Of a stretch of 64,000 nt of DNA, positions 1 to 11,671 are shown one piece after another. The DNA lies in contig JAVLRN010000002.1 in assembly GCA_032821775.1 (NCBI GenBank), positions 4,464,001-4,528,000 of the forward strand, in the 5' to 3' direction. The notes under the pieces are model-generated. The model made no database searches. It worked only from the letters and a program-made list of their open reading frames with translations, and was not told where the DNA came from. The position numbers and the translations under genes were made by a program. Source of the stretch: Sanguinoderma infundibulare (Eukaryota > Basidiomycota > Agaricomycetes > Polyporales > Polyporaceae). Every line of letters starts with the position of its first letter. Positions within the stretch are counted from its first letter, which is position 1.

Positions 1-130
1 TCGTCCATATACTGGAAGACGGTGAACGGGAGCCGGAGGGAGCCGTGTGGAAACACCAACTGCAAGAACGGGGTCGTTGGTTTTATGGTCAACATGGCGA
101 CGAACACCATACAGGAGGGCGCGCCAGCGA
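1..130 (-). pseudogene. F-box paralogue fragment (C-terminal part, runs off left edge)
   Basis: Read on the minus strand this stretch encodes a piece matching the middle to C-terminal part of the intact F-box gene at 24485-26517, including the LVFPHGSLRLPF stretch (LVFPHGSLRLRF in the intact gene). Similarity fades after about position 130 and no matching F-box N-terminus follows up to the zinc-finger gene, so within this window it is a remnant. It could also be the broken tail of a copy lying mostly to the left. Confidence 0.6.
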
Positions 131-303
131 TAAACGTTCTCACGGAGCGAACTCGCACAGCCAATGACAGCGACAGGCGTACGTAAATGTCAATGAATTG
201 TGCAACAGGGATACACGCGATATGAGCGATACAGTCAGAAAAGACGAATGCCATAACAGTACAGTATTGAGAGCGAAGTAAAAAGAATACGGTCCTAGCT
301 TGC

Positions 304-1354
304 TCAACAATCATCCGCGGTCAACTTGTTTCCCGGCTGGTGCATCGAGTTCGCATCCCCATAGCACTTCCCCTTCCCCATCCGCAAGTGACGGAGCAGC
401 GCATCCTTCCTGCTGAACGTCTTCCTGCACCCTCCAGTCATCGCCATCCCGTCGAACTCGAAGATCGGCCCGTCGCGGACGACCTCAGCCGGCACACCGA
501 GTGCGAGCACGTCCATTGCACGCACCCCACAGCATACCCACACTGCGACCTCAGGCCTCAGCACCGAGCGTGTGCGTTCGGATGTGCCACTTGAGGTCGG
601 GCATCCGACGGTTCTCCTGGACGTACGTGCAGTAAGGGCAGTGCCAACGAGTGGCCGGGACCGTAGTCGTGGAATGGACAGGCACGTTCCTTCGCTTGGA
701 CGCGATGAGCTCGGAGGAGGGATTCGAGGATGGTTCGCGGGGAGGCGAGGGGTAGGGAGAGTAGCTCGGGCTACGATGGGCAGCGCGGGAAGGTACGGAT
801 ATCGGAGCACTCGAGTAGCCATACTCGAGATGATAGTTGTAGTGAGAGGGAGTGTATATGAGGTCGGGGGAGATGCATGGCGTGGTCTGGGGAAGTGCTT
901 GCCTGAACGCGGAAGGTACGGTCGCTGGGAGGGAAGAAGACGTCGCATACGAGGGGGGTTGAGAGCCGGCAATGGAAAGTGCGCAAAGCTCAGTTGCAAG
1001 AGTGTCGGCGCGGTGAGGGGAGCTGGGCTGGGGATGGTAGGAAGGCGGCACCGCCGACTGTGCGGGGATGAAGTAAGGGCTGATACTGAGTCTTGCGCTC
1101 TCAGAGGTCAGACTTCGAACAAACGTGAGTGACAGTGCAGGATACAGCGCAAGTGACACTCACAATGCTTCATACAGCTCTTGATCTGCACCGCGGTATG
1201 GTTCGACGTACCCGTCGACGGGGCACGAAGCGCCGCCGGATGAATAGTCGGGATACGACAGAGGCAACTGACTGATGTCGTTGGAGATGCAAGTGGGCGT
1301 CTAAGGGTCTGCAGCGACCGCAGTGAAGCCGGAGGAGTACGCAGAGGGGTTCAT
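304..1354 (-). pseudogene. C2H2 zinc-finger protein, broken by a stop and a frameshift
   Basis: The second half encodes a pair of C2H2 fingers: first CPYC...HIRTH, then a degenerate WVCCGV linker and GGCRKTFSRKDALLRHL. This arrangement is common in basidiomycete zinc-finger regulators. The best start is ATG 1354. An in-frame TAG follows at 1303-1301, the same frame then reads on through YPDYSSGG and YRGADQELYEA, and a 51-nt GT-AG intron (1113-1163) joins in frame to the Ser/Pro-rich middle. Between the fingers the frame ends at TGA 551-553; skipping one base restores the second finger. One nonsense and one single-base frameshift make a pseudogene likely. A sequencing error could explain the frameshift but is less likely for both lesions. 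If intact it would be a nuclear DNA-binding protein. Confidence 0.7.
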
Positions 1355-1359
1355 CTCGA

Positions 1360-2034
1360 GGGAAGGAGAATGGGACGTGAGGGACCGGGGTGTCTGGTGG
1401 GCGTCGTTCCGTCCATGGCTGAGAGGGCTTTTATGCTAGACAAACGAAGAGGTGACCAGATCCTTGGGTACGGCGAATGCGCTCGAGAACCGCTGCTTTG
1501 ACCGTTGTCAGAGGGCAGGAGGACGCTGTCGGGGCACGCGTGGTGGGTTGGGACGAACAGCTATCGACACAAAACGGCAAAGTACCACCCTATCTTCCCA
1601 CGAGTCCCCCAGATCTCAGGCTCAGAACTCGTCACCGTCCCGGCGTCCACGGTTGGGCGTCACTCGTTCTCCAAGCAATGTAGCCAGTTGTACGCAGATG
1701 CCTCGCCGCCGTTATACGCTATTTATACACGCCATCTATGTGTTTCTACTGTCGTACGTACATCCTTAATTCTCTCGTCCTCAGCCCTAGTTGTATGCAT
1801 ATCCGCTATACCCATGTCCTCAGAAATCCTCTTAGCGAGCTCTCTAGGTCTTTGGGGCTCGATGCTTTGCGGGAGTCTCCGCGTGAACACAATTCAAGCT
1901 CTCGCGTCGCCTGCAGTCTTGCGCACCTTGTATAAAACGAAAACGGCGCGCCATCGTTCGGCGCCCATGTGTATGTCCGGACAACGAATAACGGATACAC
2001 CGTGAGACAAATTGTGCCTCTCTCTCTATCTTTA
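1360..2034. other. Spacer between zinc-finger pseudogene and first tandem unit
   Basis: No credible gene is seen. From about 1826 the sequence matches the 3' flanks of the other two DUF6533 copies (near 8265 and 14945), so the first tandem unit begins roughly there. Confidence 0.5.
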
Positions 2035-3857
2035 CTACCCCTGTACCACCACCCGTACTCCAGACCCACTAGCCTGTCCAGAGGACGAAGCGGAAGCGAC
2101 GCATGACTGGCCATCCTCGCCGCCGATGTCTGCAATTGGGCTTGGCCTCTCCTCCAACTCCAATCCATCGCTCGAGACCTCGTTAGGCGCGTCTTCGTCT
2201 TCTCCTCGCCAATAGTCTTCGGGCGTGAGATGGGTACCGAGCGAGCCAACGACCCTGTTGAAGATGACTGAGCTTGCATTAGATGTCCCTTCGTCAAGTT
2301 GAAGTGAGGACATGTTGCCGAGCGCTTTCCGACGGTTCACCGATTGGAGGCGTAGCAAGAGCCGCTGGACGAGAATCGCCGTCAATCTGTGGTAATTGTC
2401 AGATTAGCATCAGGAATATCTATTTGTGAGGAGCTGCATACGGCTCAGTGAAACGGATGATAACGCTGATGTTTGGGATCCCGTCACCGATTGCCTGTCA
2501 TACGAACATAAACTTAGTTGTCGGGACTGTGAATGCTGTGACTGAGGCTACTCACAGGTAGCGTCGACAATGTGAGACGCAACACGTTGAGAATGAACAG
2601 AATGCTAGGGGGCTTTGAGGGTCAACGCTTTTGTTTTGCAGGACACAAATATTACGAACAGAAAATAGATAATCCCTGTATCCCCGGGGTCAGCCTCCAA
2701 TGCCTGAACCCCTTTACAATGTCATACTGCTCACCATCCGTAAACACCACGTTTACGAACGTTTTGCTGTGTATGCGTTGGAGATTAATGGACCTAAACA
2801 GGGCCAGCCACGTGATTCCCATGACAATACAGTCCGCTGCAAGCAGAGACGTCCGGGAGACAATAATGACTAGGACAAACGTGCAGTTAGTAGCGCCTAT
2901 GTATGCGCCTCCCATGCCACTAACGCACATCTGGACTCAAGGTTAGCGTACTATTATAACTCGACAAACTGGGAAGTGCTCACAGTCGCAATATCCAGCC
3001 CGGCACGCCAGACAATTCAGGACACCCGGCTGCGTTCAACGACTTCCCCCCAGTGAGCCAATACGCAACGTAGAGCTACGTGCGCCATCAGCAGAAGTAA
3101 CATAACTTATCAGTCAGACTACAGACCAGGTTGATGATGAGTGGTACAACAGAGAGGGAGAAGACGAGGAGCGATGATGTCCAACGTTGGAAACCGCTCA
3201 CGTTCGATGTTAACGCAAATACGCGCAAGGAAGAGAATGCTGGAGAAGATGCAATGAACATGAGTACAGATTACGAGGACTATGAAGCCGCACCTGCCCA
3301 CACAAAGTATGGCAAACCATCGAAGATGTCACCAGTGATAACGATGGCTGCGCAGCTGGGTGTTCAGAACTTTGCGATCAGACACTGTCTGCGCTTGAGA
3401 ATAGCATCACGAACTTCTGTAATAATGCTTGGCAGTCAATACGGGGAGATTGCTGTACATATACACTAACACACCTCGTTGGATGGTATGGAGGCGAGGT
3501 CCGTGAACACGTTGTAGGGATAAAAGAACAGGTTCAAGTACCTCTTCAGAAAGAACAAGGCAGCGGCGCCCGTCTTTCGACTTATCCAGAAATACTCGAC
3601 TTCGTCGCCGATGGTGAGGATGTAGTCGTACAGAAAGAGGGCTGAAAAGAAAGAGGCGTGTCAAATTCGATGGAGGAATGACGTTGTGTCATCAAACGAG
3701 AACCAAGGGCGCTGCTCACCCACAGCCGCAGTTTGGCAGTAATTACTGTTGATGCTATACCGCATTCTTCAAAATACATGTACTCCGTGAACGAGAGAAA
3801 GACGTACATGCTGCTGTAGTCAGCAAGGATGGCGGATGGATCATCCGAGGATGCCAT
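2035..3857 (-). pseudogene. DUF6533-type multi-pass membrane protein, copy A (probably broken)
   Basis: Minus-strand multi-exon gene. It starts MASSDDPSAIL, then has the DUF6533 hallmark LYDYILTIGDEVEYFW followed by RYLNLFF. Next come a transmembrane-type exon (ALRVFALTSN-like in copies B and C), a second hydrophobic exon (SLLAADCIVMGITWLALF), and a soluble acidic tail beginning LTAILVQRLLLRLQ and ending near 2035. The family is basidiomycete-enriched and of unknown function, usually with about seven helices. Introns of 50-60 nt separate most exons, and several boundaries could not be fixed. In one exon the codon that reads CGA in copies B and C is TGA here (3364-3366), and the preceding splice-acceptor context differs too, so this copy is probably not functional. 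It is the first of three tandem paralogues. Confidence 0.6.
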
Positions 3858-4138
3858 GCTTGTGATATGAGATTGGTCAGAACGACACGTTGGGGCAGAT
3901 TGGACATCCGCCTTAGTGTCTGGTGTGCATCTTATATAGGTCTCAAAACCAGCTTATTGTCATTTCAAACGCGCAGACGGAAGATGAAACGAACAGACGT
4001 GGTTCTTACCACACACCAATCCCCGTACCCAGCGCTATCTGCCAAAACTTGACAGCAGGTTGATATGCACGATGGTAAAGGGCACTCCTTCCCACACGTC
4101 ATGGATTCATCCTTGATCGAAGAAACAATGCACACCTG

Positions 4139-4513
4139 TTAGGCAATAGTCTCTCTTAAATCGAGCCCCTTCGCATTCATCAGGTCAATGGGCCGTCGCA
4201 AACATGTCAGCACGGAAAACTGACCTCGGAACATCCACCACCGCGTGATCAATGGCCGTATGCTTCTTCGACGTGTCCATGGAAGAGAGAACACGATAGG
4301 AATGATTTTTACCAACTGTGTCCGATGGGCTGGAGAGCCGGGCTTGACAAGTAACGAGTTTCCTACACCACAGAGTCCGGTATATGGCTGATGATTTGTA
4401 AGGGACCGCCATGCGGAGTCCAGGAGAACGCTGCGGCCGCGTGGTGGTGGCAACTTCATAGTGCTATCAGACTGGCGACCAACTTCTGTAGCTGCTACGC
4501 ACGTTTCAGGCAT
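4139..4513 (-). other. Conserved small ORF of tandem unit, copy A
   Basis: A 124-codon frame that stays open and aligned with the frame at 19782-20096 in the third tandem unit, despite small length differences. It begins MPETCVAA and shares LLDSAWRSLTNH and FSLPWTRRRSIRPLITRW. In the second unit this part is mostly deleted. No domain, signal peptide or membrane segment is recognised. The conservation may simply reflect recent duplication, so coding status is uncertain. Confidence 0.25.
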
Positions 4514-5690
4514 CCCACCAGACCTCTCTCAGAAATGCGTGGACCATTGGTGTTCAGCGGACCTCCTGAGGTTGGACGGACGCCTCGGATGCATGGGCGT
4601 GTACAGTCTGAAAAGGGGAGATGGGTGTGCATAAGTGACTGAGCTGGGAACAATCCAGACGACCCGAATGCGTACTCGGGGCATAGATTGTACCTTGGTT
4701 GATAGCCGCAGGTTCGTGAATAGGGTTCCACGGAGATCTCGTCACCGAACAGAAGCGCGGCGACAGACGAGTACAATTCGGACACTATTCGAAGCCGGCG
4801 ATGATGGGGGTCGAATCCAGAGGGTTAGAACCGCTGACATGCCTCGTGGTACAGGCACACAGCGTCCATACGATGTATCGAGTCAAGTTCGAAGTTCGCG
4901 GCGTTGAATTCCCTGAATGCTGCTACGAGTGCAACCTATGGCGTACACAACTGTCACAGCTTCGGCTCGGACCGCGCCAAGTCTCTCTCGGAGGGGAAGA
5001 ATGTGCAACGCAGGCACGACATCATGCGTCTCCCGTCGCCCATGTCCCCCCACTCTGTGCGGCTTCACCATAGAAAAAGTACGTACATTGCAAGGGTATC
5101 TGAAGCGATTGTTGCACTTGAGGTGTCGGTCCAGGATAACGGCTACCGGGTTGAAGCCGATGTGGTGAGAGGTGTGTGGAGGGTGGCGTCAGAGGGCTTG
5201 GGGTTGACAAACCCTAGTACGTACTTAGTATGTCCGCACAGGCAGTAAGTGGCGGGCCTCGGCGTGCCCGAGAACTGGGCGGACATGTCTAAAAGTACAG
5301 TACCGTTGTAAGTTCGCGTTCAAGTAGCACGTCCAACAATCTGCGCGAGCGGGACACGTACTTCGGTTTGACTCAGTCGGTCAAGAAGGGTCCACCATAG
5401 TACTGGGGTAGGTTGCTGCTTGCAAGGGAGATCGACCGTCGCTTTTTCGTCGGATAAACGGAGACTAGCCTGTGCGCAAGGGACGAGATTGGGACGAGCT
5501 TGAGACGAGAAAACTGGTTCGAGTTCCGACGACTTGGGAGACAATCGGGCCGCAGGTGCCGGCCGGGACCTCCCGTCACGCGGCCGCCGCGCTCACGCCC
5601 TTGCGCCTTCAGCTCAGCTTTGTCCCCTAACCTATCGACCTGGCATCGTCCTCACCTGGCTTTCTACACGCTCTTTCCTACTGCCGGTCG
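4514..5690. repeat. Conserved non-coding block of tandem unit, copy A
   Basis: About 1.1 kb that recurs at 10440-11660 (partly deleted) and 20097-21289. It contains only short frames in either direction, and those that match between copies shift frame between copies, which argues against coding. It lies between the minus-strand DUF6533 gene and the plus-strand gene of the unit, so it could hold their promoters. Confidence 0.5.
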
Positions 5691-5940
5691 ACAGAATGGC
5701 TATGAACACCAAGCAGGAATCCGACCTCGCCACCCCCGAGATCGCCCCCGCCTTCTAAGGAGACGAGACCCCCAGCACCACACCCCTCGCGTCCAGCTCA
5801 GCCTCGTACACCGCGGCGACCTATCTATGCGACATCGTCACCCGCCTTTCTACAGGTTTCTTCCCGCTCTCCTCGACATACCGGTCGACCCAATGACTGT
5901 CAACGGAAACCATAAAGTCAAGCCTGTCATGCCCGACGCC
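5630..5940 (+). repeat. Tandem duplication of promoter plus start codon
   Basis: Two adjacent segments (about 5630-5760 and 5805-5940) share a stretch containing CGACCT...CATCGTC...CC and GGTCGAC, followed by an ATG. The two starts read MAMNTKQESDLATPEIA and MTVNGNHKVKPVMPDA, which are alignable. The matching promoter/start in unit B (ATG 11672) and unit C (ATG 21291) is single. Confidence 0.5.
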
Positions 5941-7780
5941 TGCTACCACCGACCGTATCCCTTCAAGTCCATCTCCTGGTTCAACCGCGAACACGCGCCC
6001 CCCAAGATGTTCACCCACCGCGAGCTCTTCTTTAATCCCAAATGAGGCGCGTATCTGCGGTACAGCGTTTGCAAACGTTACCCCATTGGTTTCGAGACCT
6101 GAGCCGTGCATCGTAGGACACGAGTGCGTCCCCGTCTTCATCCAGAACTTACATTGATGTATGCTAATGTGATCGAGCAGCCACGAGACAGAAGACCGTC
6201 CCCCCACCGTCTTCTCCCTGCGGCTCCGCCAAGTCATATGCCACCTGCGCTCCGCTGCCGACATCTGCCGCCTCCACCCCGTGTTCATCGTCACCGCCGT
6301 TCACGTTGTCGACTGCGCGATCTGCGGCCAGTTCAACTCCTGCCGCCTTCTTTGGCTTTACTCTGGCCGTCTCCACCTCTGGGTGAAGTGAGCGTGAAAC
6401 GCTCGAGTGGATGGACGACCAGCGGAAGGTGTTAGTTGGGTGGCCGATGGTGATCCAGGGCTGGAAGGACAAGCAATGGGAACGCGTCGCCAACGGGTAT
6501 TTCGTGGGTCCTTTTCCGCCGTTGTGCATGAATCTCCTAACAGGGTTGGTAGCCAAGCGTAAAAGATACCGGAACAAGCATCCCAAGATTTTCTTCTTGA
6601 AGGTCAGGACACCGCGTCAGCGGAGGGTCCGATCGGCAGCCGCGGCTGCATCACATCCCAGAAAGCCATGTCAAGGACACCCTCAAACATGGATGGAAGG
6701 ACGGTTGTCGGGGGTCGTCGGGGGACAGATGGCAGGACGTCATGGGCGGGCACACAAGATCGAACTCCTGTCGAGGTACGTGTTGGCCATACTCCCGCTT
6801 CGACACCCTTGCTCAAAGCCCTGTTCAGCATCCATCCGAAGATAGGGCGAGCCTGCATCCTCCTCGATTCGCGCATGATCGAGAGGTTCGACCAGAGAAG
6901 GAGCGGCCGGTCCAGCAGTTTGTCTACGGGCTCGACAAATTCGCTCCGACCGAGCCGTCAGGCGAGGGTTGGATGGCCGGGACGTCGCTGAAGCCATACG
7001 TCGCCATACTCGACAAGCAGCGAGCAGGTGACGTGGAAGATGTGTGAGTGCGAACTCGGTCTTCATCAGCTCCTGGATCTCGACTCACTTCTTGGCTTTC
7101 CATAGTGACGGCCACTTGGAACGACATCATTGATATCGTGCTGTAATGTGTTGCTGTCATCTCGCGGTTGTGCATGTCCCGGCCGAGTCCGGAGGAGCGC
7201 ATTATCCCGGACTATGTCGTGCACGCTGTCTTCTGGCAAGCTCGACGTGACGAGGATTAAAGCGAACTTTGCATCCTACGAAGGTCGAGGAGGGAGGCTG
7301 CGCAGGAGGAGGGTCGGCATGATGAGCTGTAGAGGAAGTAGTCATGACACCGCTACGTACCCTTGTCTCGCGATTGAAGTTTTATTCATGTTTCGTGCAC
7401 ACTCTCATCGTACAGATGATTGATCGGTTCGTGAGCTGCCTCCCGAAGGCGGCGTCATCTTTATATCCATCCTGGCGGTCATCGCAGGCAACATCAGTTT
7501 TTATGAGGCGCACCCTAAGCTGGTTAGCAAACGACTGTGCTAGCGGTGGCAACGTCCTATCTGGGACGGCCATTAATATTCATACCTTGCGACGAATACC
7601 GCAGCATCCTCGTACTATCCGCTATAGTCACCCATCGAAGGCTTGACACTGCAGAAGGAGGTGGAGCCCAAGCTGTTCGATCCGAATCTGGAGACGGCGA
7701 CGGGATCGGAGCTCTATGTCCATGTCAACAAGCTGGAGGACAAGAAGGCGGTCATCACCGGTGAACAGTGCGTTGCATCT
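5694..7780 (+). pseudogene. Unrecognised plus-strand gene of tandem unit, copy A (degenerate)
   Basis: Several coding-looking islands can be read. There are two alternative N-termini (5694 and 5893) and a strong 70-codon exon at about 6182-6392 after a CAG acceptor, reading through VFSLRLRQVICHLRSAAD and HVVDCAICGQF to HLWVK. A second island runs about 6400-6600 (MDDQRKVLVGWPMVIQGWKD, KHPKIFFLK), a third about 6890-7050 (VQQFVYGLDKFAPTEP, LKPYVAILDKQ), and a fourth about 7650-7765 (EVEPKLFDPNLE, ELYVHVNKLEDKKAVITGEQ). Frames change between islands. After HLWVK, unit B continues NWYGLELE while this copy lacks those bases and hits a stop. I do not recognise the family. Confidence 0.45.
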
Positions 7781-8453
7781 ATGATCTCGTTCGTGGTTGC
7801 ACGCATCACAACTCCGTGATTGGTCGCGTGCATGTGACGATTGTTAGGACCAGCCAGGCATGGTCAACGCTGCACATAGCCAAGCGCGAGGGGCGCAACT
7901 TGAAGAGCCTCTTTCGATCGCGTTCGACCTCGGGGACTTCAAAGGGTGCGAAGGCGATGGTCTACTGGCGCGTCATCGAGTTGTGGCGGGTCCGCATTCT
8001 CGAAAACAAGGCAAGCTGGACGGACGACTTCGCAGGCATCGTTTGCGCTCGGAGGGGCAGTCCGTCGCTCTGCACATGCGCATTCACGTCTCTGGACCAA
8101 TCTGTTTGGAATGTTCGTTCAGTAACAGAAGTGCCCGGCCAGATTGAGTGCGCTTTTTGTCTTAGCCGTCTGACCTTGTCGCGAAGCCAGAACGCCTAGG
8201 TGTTGTTGTTGGGCCTAGAGACGGCGCGCCTCTACCGTATATACTGTTGTCAAACCGTGTCCCCATAACCTGTTCTCGAGGTCTTCCGGGCAGTATGTAT
8301 TGCAGGAGTCTACACCCGGACGCAATCGGAACGTCTCCCATCGCCTCGTTCACCTCGTATAAAACAAAAACTGTGCGCCATCGTTTAGTGCCCATGCCTG
8401 GATATGTACAATAAATAGGAGATACACCATGAGGCGAACTGTGCCTCTCTTTA

Positions 8454-10270
8454 CTAGCCCTGCAGCTGCACCCTCATTTCTGACCCACTAGGCTGCCACT
8501 CCGGCGGACGAAGCGGACACCACGCCTCGCCGCCGTTGTCTTCAATTGGGTTTGGCCCCTCCTCCAATCCATCGCTCGAGGCATCGTTAGGCGCATCTTC
8601 ATCTTCTCCTCGCCAGTAGTCTTCGGGTGTGAGACGAGTATTGAGCGAGCCAACCACCCTGTTGAAGACGACTGAGCTTGCATTAGATGTCCCTTCGTCA
8701 AGTTGAAGCGAGGATGTGTTGCCGAGCACCTTCCGACGGTTCACCGATTGGAGGTGTAGCAAGAATCGCTGGTCGAGAATCGCCGTCAATCTGGGGTAAT
8801 TGTCAGATTAGCATCAGGAATATCGATTTGTGAGGAGCTACATACGGCTCGGTGAAACGGGTGATAAGGCTGACGTTTGGGATCCCGTCACTAACTACCT
8901 GTGATATGAATGTACAGATAGCTGTCAGCACCATGGATATTGCGACTGAGGCTGCGTACAGATAGCACCGAGAAGGCGAGATGCAACACGTTGAGAATGA
9001 ACAGAATGCTGGGGGGGCTTTGAGGGTCAACGTTTTGGTTTTGCGAGACACAAATGTTACCAACAGAAAATAGATAATCCCTGTATCCCCAGGGTCAGTC
9101 CGAGTCTCCAATGCTTGAACCCCTTTACAATGTCATACTGCTCACCATCCGTAAAGAGCACATTTGCAAATGTTTCGCTGTGTATGCGTTGGAGATTAAT
9201 GGACCTAAACAGGGCCAGCCACGTGATTCCCATGACAATACAGTCCGCTGCAAGCAGAGACGTCCGGGAGACAATAAGGACTGGGACAAACGTGCAGTTA
9301 GTAATGCCTATATATGCGCCTCCCATGCCACTGACGCACATCTGGACTCAGGGTTAGATCACTATTATAACTCAACAAACTGGAAATTACGCACAGTCGC
9401 GATATCCAGTCCGCGATGCCAACGGTTTCGGAACACCCGGGTGCGTTCAACCACTTCCCCCCAGTGATCCCATACGCAAAGAAGAGCTACGTGCACCATT
9501 AGAAGAAAAAACGCAACTTATCAACTAGACTACAGACCAGGTTGATGATGATCGGTACAACAGAGAGGCAGAGGACGAAGAGCGAGGATGTCCAACGTTG
9601 GAAACCGTTCAAGTTCGATGTTAATGCAAATACGCGCAAGGCAGAGAATGCTGGAGAAGATAGATAAACATGGGTACAGAGAGTATTGGTGGTACAAATC
9701 CGCACCTGCCCACACAAAGTATGGCAACAATCCAAAGACATTGGTAGCCATAACGATGGCTGCGCAGCTGGGTGTTCGGGACTTTGTGATCAGGCACTAT
9801 CTGCGCTTGAGAATAGCATCACGAACCTCTGTAATAACGCTTGGCAGTCAGTCGGGGAAAATTGGTGTACATATACACTAACACACCTCGTTGGATGGTA
9901 TGGATGCGAAGCTCGCGAAGATACTGTAGGGATAAATGAACAAGTTCAAGTACCTGTTCAGAAAGAACAAGGCAGCAGCGCCCGTCTTTCGACTTATCCA
10001 GAAATACTCGACTTCGTCGCCGATGGTGAGGATGTAGTCGTACAGAAAGAGGGCTGAAAAGAAAGAGGCGTGTCAAATTCGATGGAGAAATGACGTTGTT
10101 GTGTCGTCAAACGAGAACCAGGCGCTGCTCACCCGCAGCTGCAATTTCGCAGTAATAAGTGTTGATTCTATACCGCATTCTTCAGAACACATGTACTCCG
10201 TGAACGAGGGAAGGACGTACATGATGCTATACTCAGCAAGGATGGCGGATGGATCATCCGGGGATGCCAT
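8454..10270 (-). pseudogene. DUF6533-type multi-pass membrane protein, copy B (integrity uncertain)
   Basis: Second tandem paralogue with the same exon order as copy A: MASPDDPSAIL start, a DUF6533 signature (YDYILTIGDEVEYFW), the exon FSALRVFALTSNLNGFQRWT with a following hydrophobic helix (SLFVLCLSVVPIIINLV), SLLAADCIVMGITWLALF, and the tail LTAILDQRFLLHLQSVNRRK ending near 8454. Where copy C reads ILKCRQCL this copy has AGA TAG TGC, an in-frame stop if the exon is read as inferred. Internal boundaries are uncertain, so it may be expressed only in part. The product would be an integral membrane protein of unknown role. Confidence 0.55.
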
Positions 10271-10439
10271 GCGTGCGATATGAGATTGGTCAGAACGACA
10301 CGTTGGGGCAGATTGAACATCTGCCTTAGTGTCTGGTGTGCATCTTATATAGGTCTCAAAACTAGCTTAATGTCATTTCAAAAGCGCAGATGGAAGATGG
10401 AAGAGAGAAACGAACAGATGTGATTCCTACCCATACCGA

Positions 10440-11660
10440 CCGCTATCTGTTACGCACGTTTCTAGCATCCCACCAGACCTCTCTCAGCAGTGCGTGGACC
10501 AGTGGCGTTCGACGGACATCCTGAGGTTGGACGGATACCTCACATGGTTGGGCGTGTGCAGTCTGAAAAGGGGGTGTGCATAAGTGACTGAGCCCGGAAC
10601 AATCAAGTGGGATGACCCACATGCAGTACTCGGGGCATAGATTGTACCTCGGTTAATAATAACAGGTTCGTGAACCGAGCTGCAGCGGGGGATGGGTATC
10701 AGATCTTCAACAGGAAGCGGTGCACTCGTGCCGGCGTGGCGACAGGCGAGTAAACTTCGGACACTCTTTCACGTCGGCTACGATGGGGATTGACAATATT
10801 GAACCTCGAGGAAAGTTAACCCCCCCGACAGGCCTACCAGTACCGGTGCACAGCGTCCACGAGGTCGTGCATGCGGTCGCACAATGTCTCAGGTTCAGCT
10901 AGCGGCGTTCGATTCTATAATTAAATGCTGTCACGATCGCAGCCTTTGGACAATCACATCATGAGGGATGGACATAACTGAAATCGCACCGCATCTCTTC
11001 AGATCGATGACAACGTGTTCCCCCAATTGCATACTGGAACGAGAAAAGTGTCTGGGACAGGCACGACGCTATGCATAGCTTCCGTTCGCAATCGTTCAGT
11101 CCCCCGTTCTACAAACCTGACGCACTGAGAAAGACGTACAAGGGTGCCGGTTGCGGATCATGTGGATGGCCAGTCGGTCGAAGCCGATGAGGTTGCAAGG
11201 TGCCCGACGTCCGTCTCGGTGAGAGTCTCGTAGAGGTATCAGTTGACGTCCGAGGGATTGGGGCTGATGGCTCCTGCGTCCCCGCATAGACAGAGTGGCT
11301 AGTCTCAGCGTGAACTTTGAGGACATTGCTTATGTCTAGCAGTACCGTCGATCGCGTGTAGTAAGACGTGGATCCAACGATCTGTGCTTGAACCGGAGGA
11401 CGTACTTCAAGTTAACTGAGTTGGCCAAGAAGGTGGTCGCCCACTGGTGCGGTCTACCGGTGCCAGGGACGAGAGGACTTGGATGTGGTTCCTGAGACGA
11501 GGTGCAACCGGGCCAATATTACATAATGTAACAGAGTCCCACGCTCTGACGCGAGGCGGGCGTGACGACGGCTCTTGCATCCATCCACGACGTATCGACC
11601 CGAGCAGGACCCGACATCGTCCTCGCCTGCCTTTCCACACGTTTTTACCGCTCTGAGCTA
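10440..11660. repeat. Conserved non-coding block of tandem unit, copy B (shortened)
   Basis: Matches parts of 4480-5690 and 20060-21289 but lacks the segment carrying the small conserved ORF and has more substitutions. No gene is seen. Confidence 0.5.
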
Positions 11661-11671
11661 CTCGTCGACCC

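Noticed and set aside
4495..4785. A 96-codon minus-strand frame starting MSELYSSVAALLFGD
   Set aside because: The start matches unit C (20137-20349), but the frame then diverges through small indels and is absent from unit B, so a coding role is unlikely.
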